DNA of 7,678 nucleotides from NCBI GenBank assembly GCA_031549325.1, contig JAVBQA010000112.1, positions 1 through 7,678 of the forward strand. The letters are read 5' to 3'. The DNA is from JAJDGF01 sp031549325. Lineage in GTDB: Bacteria > Bacillota > Clostridia > Christensenellales > Aristaeellaceae. Of the stretch, positions 6,333 through 7,678 are shown one piece after another. Every line of letters begins with the position of its first letter. Position 1 is the first letter of the stretch. The notes below the pieces were generated by a model, which was not told the origin of the DNA, searched no databases, and saw nothing but the letters and a program-made list of their open reading frames with translations. The position numbers were made by a program, and so were the translations under genes.

Positions 6333-6361
6333 TTGATTTTCGGCACAAAATGTGTTAAGAT
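6333..6361 (+). promoter_or_regulatory. Putative promoter of the Nudix-like gene
   Basis: TTGATT (6333-6338) is followed after 17 nt by TAAGAT (6356-6361), and the -10 is preceded by TGT, giving an extended -10 form. Transcription would start near 6368, about 39 nt before the ATG. Four of six bases match consensus in each box, so the call is moderate. No terminator is visible between the TVP38 gene and this site, so read-through is also possible. Confidence 0.55.
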
Positions 6362-6392
6362 TGTATTGCGGAGAGGCCGTGGAGAAGAATAT

Positions 6393-6398
6393 AGGAGG
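6393..6398 (+). promoter_or_regulatory. Shine-Dalgarno that fixes the Nudix-like start
   Basis: AGGAGG here is 8 nt before ATG 6407 and only 2 nt before an in-frame TTG at 6401. Spacing selects the ATG and a 140-aa product. Confidence 0.8.
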
Positions 6399-6406
6399 GA
6401 TTGCCT

Positions 6407-6829
6407 ATGATCTTCCGAAAGTGTGCGGGTGGCGTGGTTTTCTGTCGGGACCGGGTGTTCTTGCTCAAGAATGACAAGGACGAGTGGATTCTGCCCAAGG
6501 GCGTGATCCGCGAGCGCCAGCTGGCGCCCGATGTGGCGCTGGATCGGGTGCTCAAGGAGGCCGGCATCAAAGCCGAGATCATCTCGCCGGCGGGCGAGAC
6601 CAGCTACGAGTTTTACTCCATGACCCGAAAGCAGCCGGTGTGCAACCGCATCACCTGGTATGTCATGAAGGCCCCGGATTTCAGCTATCGCATCGCGTTT
6701 GAGCAGGGCTTCACCGACGGCGATTACTACCTGATTGATCAGGCGCTGGACATGATCACCTACAGCCAGGACAAGGCGCTGGTCAGCGTGGCCTACGAGA
6801 AGTTCAAGGAAGCCGAGAAGGGCGATTGA
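6407..6829 (+). CDS. Nudix-fold protein with degenerate Nudix box
   Basis: This is a 140-aa protein with the N-terminal half of a Nudix domain: KCAGGVVFCRDRVFLLKND (5-23), DEWILPKG (25-32) and a Nudix-box region at 32-54. Against the consensus G-x5-E-x7-REUxEExGU, spacing is exact and G32, E51, G53 and I54 are kept. However, the first E is Q38, RE is D46-R47 and the first E of EE is K50. Two of the three metal-binding glutamates of the box are therefore missing, which suggests no hydrolysis, an unusual mechanism or a ligand-sensing role. The C-terminal half contains TSYEFYSM and NRITWYVMKAP strands and a final helix rich in K and E. ATG 6407 is preferred over TTG 6401 because AGGAGG (6393-6398) lies 8 nt before it but only 2 nt before the TTG. 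It lies between the GtrA/TVP38 operon and yebC. Fold assignment is confident; function is not. Confidence 0.85.
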   Translation: MIFRKCAGGVVFCRDRVFLLKNDKDEWILPKGVIRERQLAPDVALDRVLKEAGIKAEIISPAGETSYEFYSMTRKQPVCNRITWYVMKAPDFSYRIAFEQGFTDGDYYLIDQALDMITYSQDKALVSVAYEKFKEAEKGD

Positions 6830-6833
6830 TTCT

Positions 6834-6863
6834 TTGACAGCAGGGCCCTTTCTGTGGTATGAT
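6834..6863 (+). promoter_or_regulatory. Promoter of yebC
   Basis: A perfect TTGACA (6834-6839) is followed after 18 nt by TATGAT (6858-6863), preceded by TGG (extended -10). It begins 4 nt after the Nudix-like stop. Transcription would start near 6870 and leave a leader of about 36 nt. The -10 lies in an 11-bp palindrome, GGTAT-G-ATACC (6856-6866), and GCAGGG/CCCTGC (6840-6845/6865-6870) flank the spacer and -10. These may be an operator. Confidence 0.75.
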
Positions 6864-6905
6864 ACCCTGCGGGCAATAGCATTTGGATCATCAGGGGGTT
6901 TCTGC

Positions 6906-7655
6906 ATGTCGGGACACAACAAATGGTCGACCATCAAGCACAAGAAGGAAAAGACCGATGCCCAAAAGGGCAAGATCTTCACCAAGATCGGGCGCGAGAT
7001 CGTGATCGCCGTCAAAGAAGGCGGCTCGGCCGATCCGGCCAGCAACAGCAAACTCAAGGACGTCATCGCCAAGGCGAAGGCCGCCAACATGCCCAATGAC
7101 AACATCAAGCGTTCCATCGCCAAGGCGGCGGGCGAGGGGGAATCGGCGAACTATAAGGAAGTCATGTATGAGGGCTACGGCGCGAACGGCGTGGCGGTGC
7201 TCGTCGAGTGCGTCACCGACAACCTGAATCGCACGGCCTCCGAAATCCGCCACATCTTCGACAAGTGCGGCGGCTCACTGGGCGCCAGCGGCTGCGTGTC
7301 TTTCCAGTTTGACCGCAAGGGCGTCATTGAACTGGACAACAAAAAAAAGCTGGATGAGGAAGAGCTGATGATGGTCGCGCTGGACGCGGGGGCGTCTGAC
7401 GTCGAGGCCGAGGGCGACGACTGCATCATCTACACCGACCCCAACGATTTCTCCGCCGTGCGCGAGAAACTGGAGAGCGAAGGCTTCAGCTTCCTGTCCG
7501 CCGACCGCGCCATGATCCCGCAGACCACCGTGGAACTGCCGGATGCCGAGGCCGTCGCCAAGATCGTCAAGCTGATTGACATGCTGGAAGACAACGACGA
7601 TACCCAGAACATCTATCACAACGCCGAGCTGCCGGAAGAGCCTGAAGAGGATTAG
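6906..7655 (+). CDS. yebC: YebC/PmpR family translation factor/regulator
   Basis: This is a 249-aa cytoplasmic protein of the YebC/PmpR/TACO1 family (PF01709). The N-terminal signature GHNKWSTIKHKKEKTDAQKG is at 3-22. It is followed by the FTKIGREI helix (25-32), NMPNDNIKRSIAKA (61-74), the YEGYGANGVAVLVECVTDN stretch (88-106), NRTASEIRHIFDKCGG (108-123) and FDRKGVIEL (135-143). An acidic tail, EELPEEPEED-like, ends the protein. Length is normal for the family. The family was long annotated as transcriptional regulators; mitochondrial TACO1 and some bacterial members are now linked to relieving ribosome stalling, including at proline stretches. ATG 6906 has AGGGGG with a 7-nt spacer and begins at the conserved MSGHNKW; the upstream open frame overlaps the promoter and is not used. 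In E. coli the order nudB-yebC-ruvC is known, so a ruvC beyond the window would be natural, but it is not visible here. Confidence 0.97.
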   Translation: MSGHNKWSTIKHKKEKTDAQKGKIFTKIGREIVIAVKEGGSADPASNSKLKDVIAKAKAANMPNDNIKRSIAKAAGEGESANYKEVMYEGYGANGVAVLVECVTDNLNRTASEIRHIFDKCGGSLGASGCVSFQFDRKGVIELDNKKKLDEEELMMVALDAGASDVEAEGDDCIIYTDPNDFSAVREKLESEGFSFLSADRAMIPQTTVELPDAEAVAKIVKLIDMLEDNDDTQNIYHNAELPEEPEED

Positions 7656-7678
7656 GCTTTGTCTCGCGCCGTATGAAA

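Noticed and set aside
5609..7123. Minus-strand 504-aa open frame opposite the TVP38, Nudix and yebC genes
   Set aside because: It spans three recognisable plus-strand genes and their promoters and has shadow-type composition with no domain.
7341..7349. A8-G run in yebC, matching the A-AAA-AAG slippery pattern
   Set aside because: It encodes K-K-K in the correct frame, a -1 shift would meet TGA at 7355-7357, and I see no clear stimulatory structure. It is probably an ordinary lysine run in a full-length gene.
1..7678. CRISPR array, insertion sequence, phage, toxin-antitoxin or defence system
   Set aside because: No regularly spaced repeats, transposase, integrase or defence-type proteins are visible, and every sizeable stretch is explained by the genes listed. 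The tRNA shows no attachment-site duplication inside this window.

Overview
The window is a GC-rich (by eye roughly 60 %) bacterial chromosome segment with compact, operon-organised genes, strong AGGAGG-type ribosome binding sites, sigma70-like promoters and a tRNA with an encoded CCA. A complete BMP-type nucleoside ABC importer in the order known from Bacillota (binding protein, ATPase, two permeases), plus GtrA, TVP38-type and YebC proteins, suggests a high-GC member of Bacillota/Clostridia. This placement is an inference from gene content and style; no marker gene settles it.

Left part, minus strand (2-5035). From an extended -10 promoter near 5007-5015, transcription runs leftward through a secreted BMP-family substrate-binding protein (4953-3895), a 122-nt gap, a tandem-domain ABC ATPase (3772-2243, TTG start), and two inner-membrane permeases (2246-1116 and 1116-157). 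The last three genes are translationally coupled by ATGA and TGATG overlaps. The gap after the binding-protein gene holds a perfect 10-bp GC hairpin and then an unusual block of four degenerate 7-nt repeats (GACNATS) enclosed by a perfect 12-bp inverted repeat. Together the four proteins should form one importer for purine or related nucleosides. Downstream on the same strand lies tRNA-Val(GAC) with its own near-consensus promoter.

Right part, plus strand (5088-7678). A strong promoter (GTGACA-17-TATAAT) diverges from the importer operon and drives two small membrane proteins coupled by ATGA: a GtrA-family protein and a TVP38/TMEM64 (DedA superfamily) protein. Both families are linked to moving polyprenyl-phosphate lipids or other lipids across the membrane. 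Next comes a single Nudix-fold gene with its own promoter, whose Nudix box keeps the spacing but has lost most catalytic and metal-binding residues. Finally there is yebC, a complete translation-factor/regulator gene with its own TTGACA-18-TATGAT promoter. The window ends 23 nt after yebC.

I found no mobile element, CRISPR array, phage gene or riboswitch. Most of the window is ordinary core or housekeeping sequence. The items most worth a second look are the degenerate Nudix protein, the intra-operon repeat block and the coupled GtrA/TVP38 pair.
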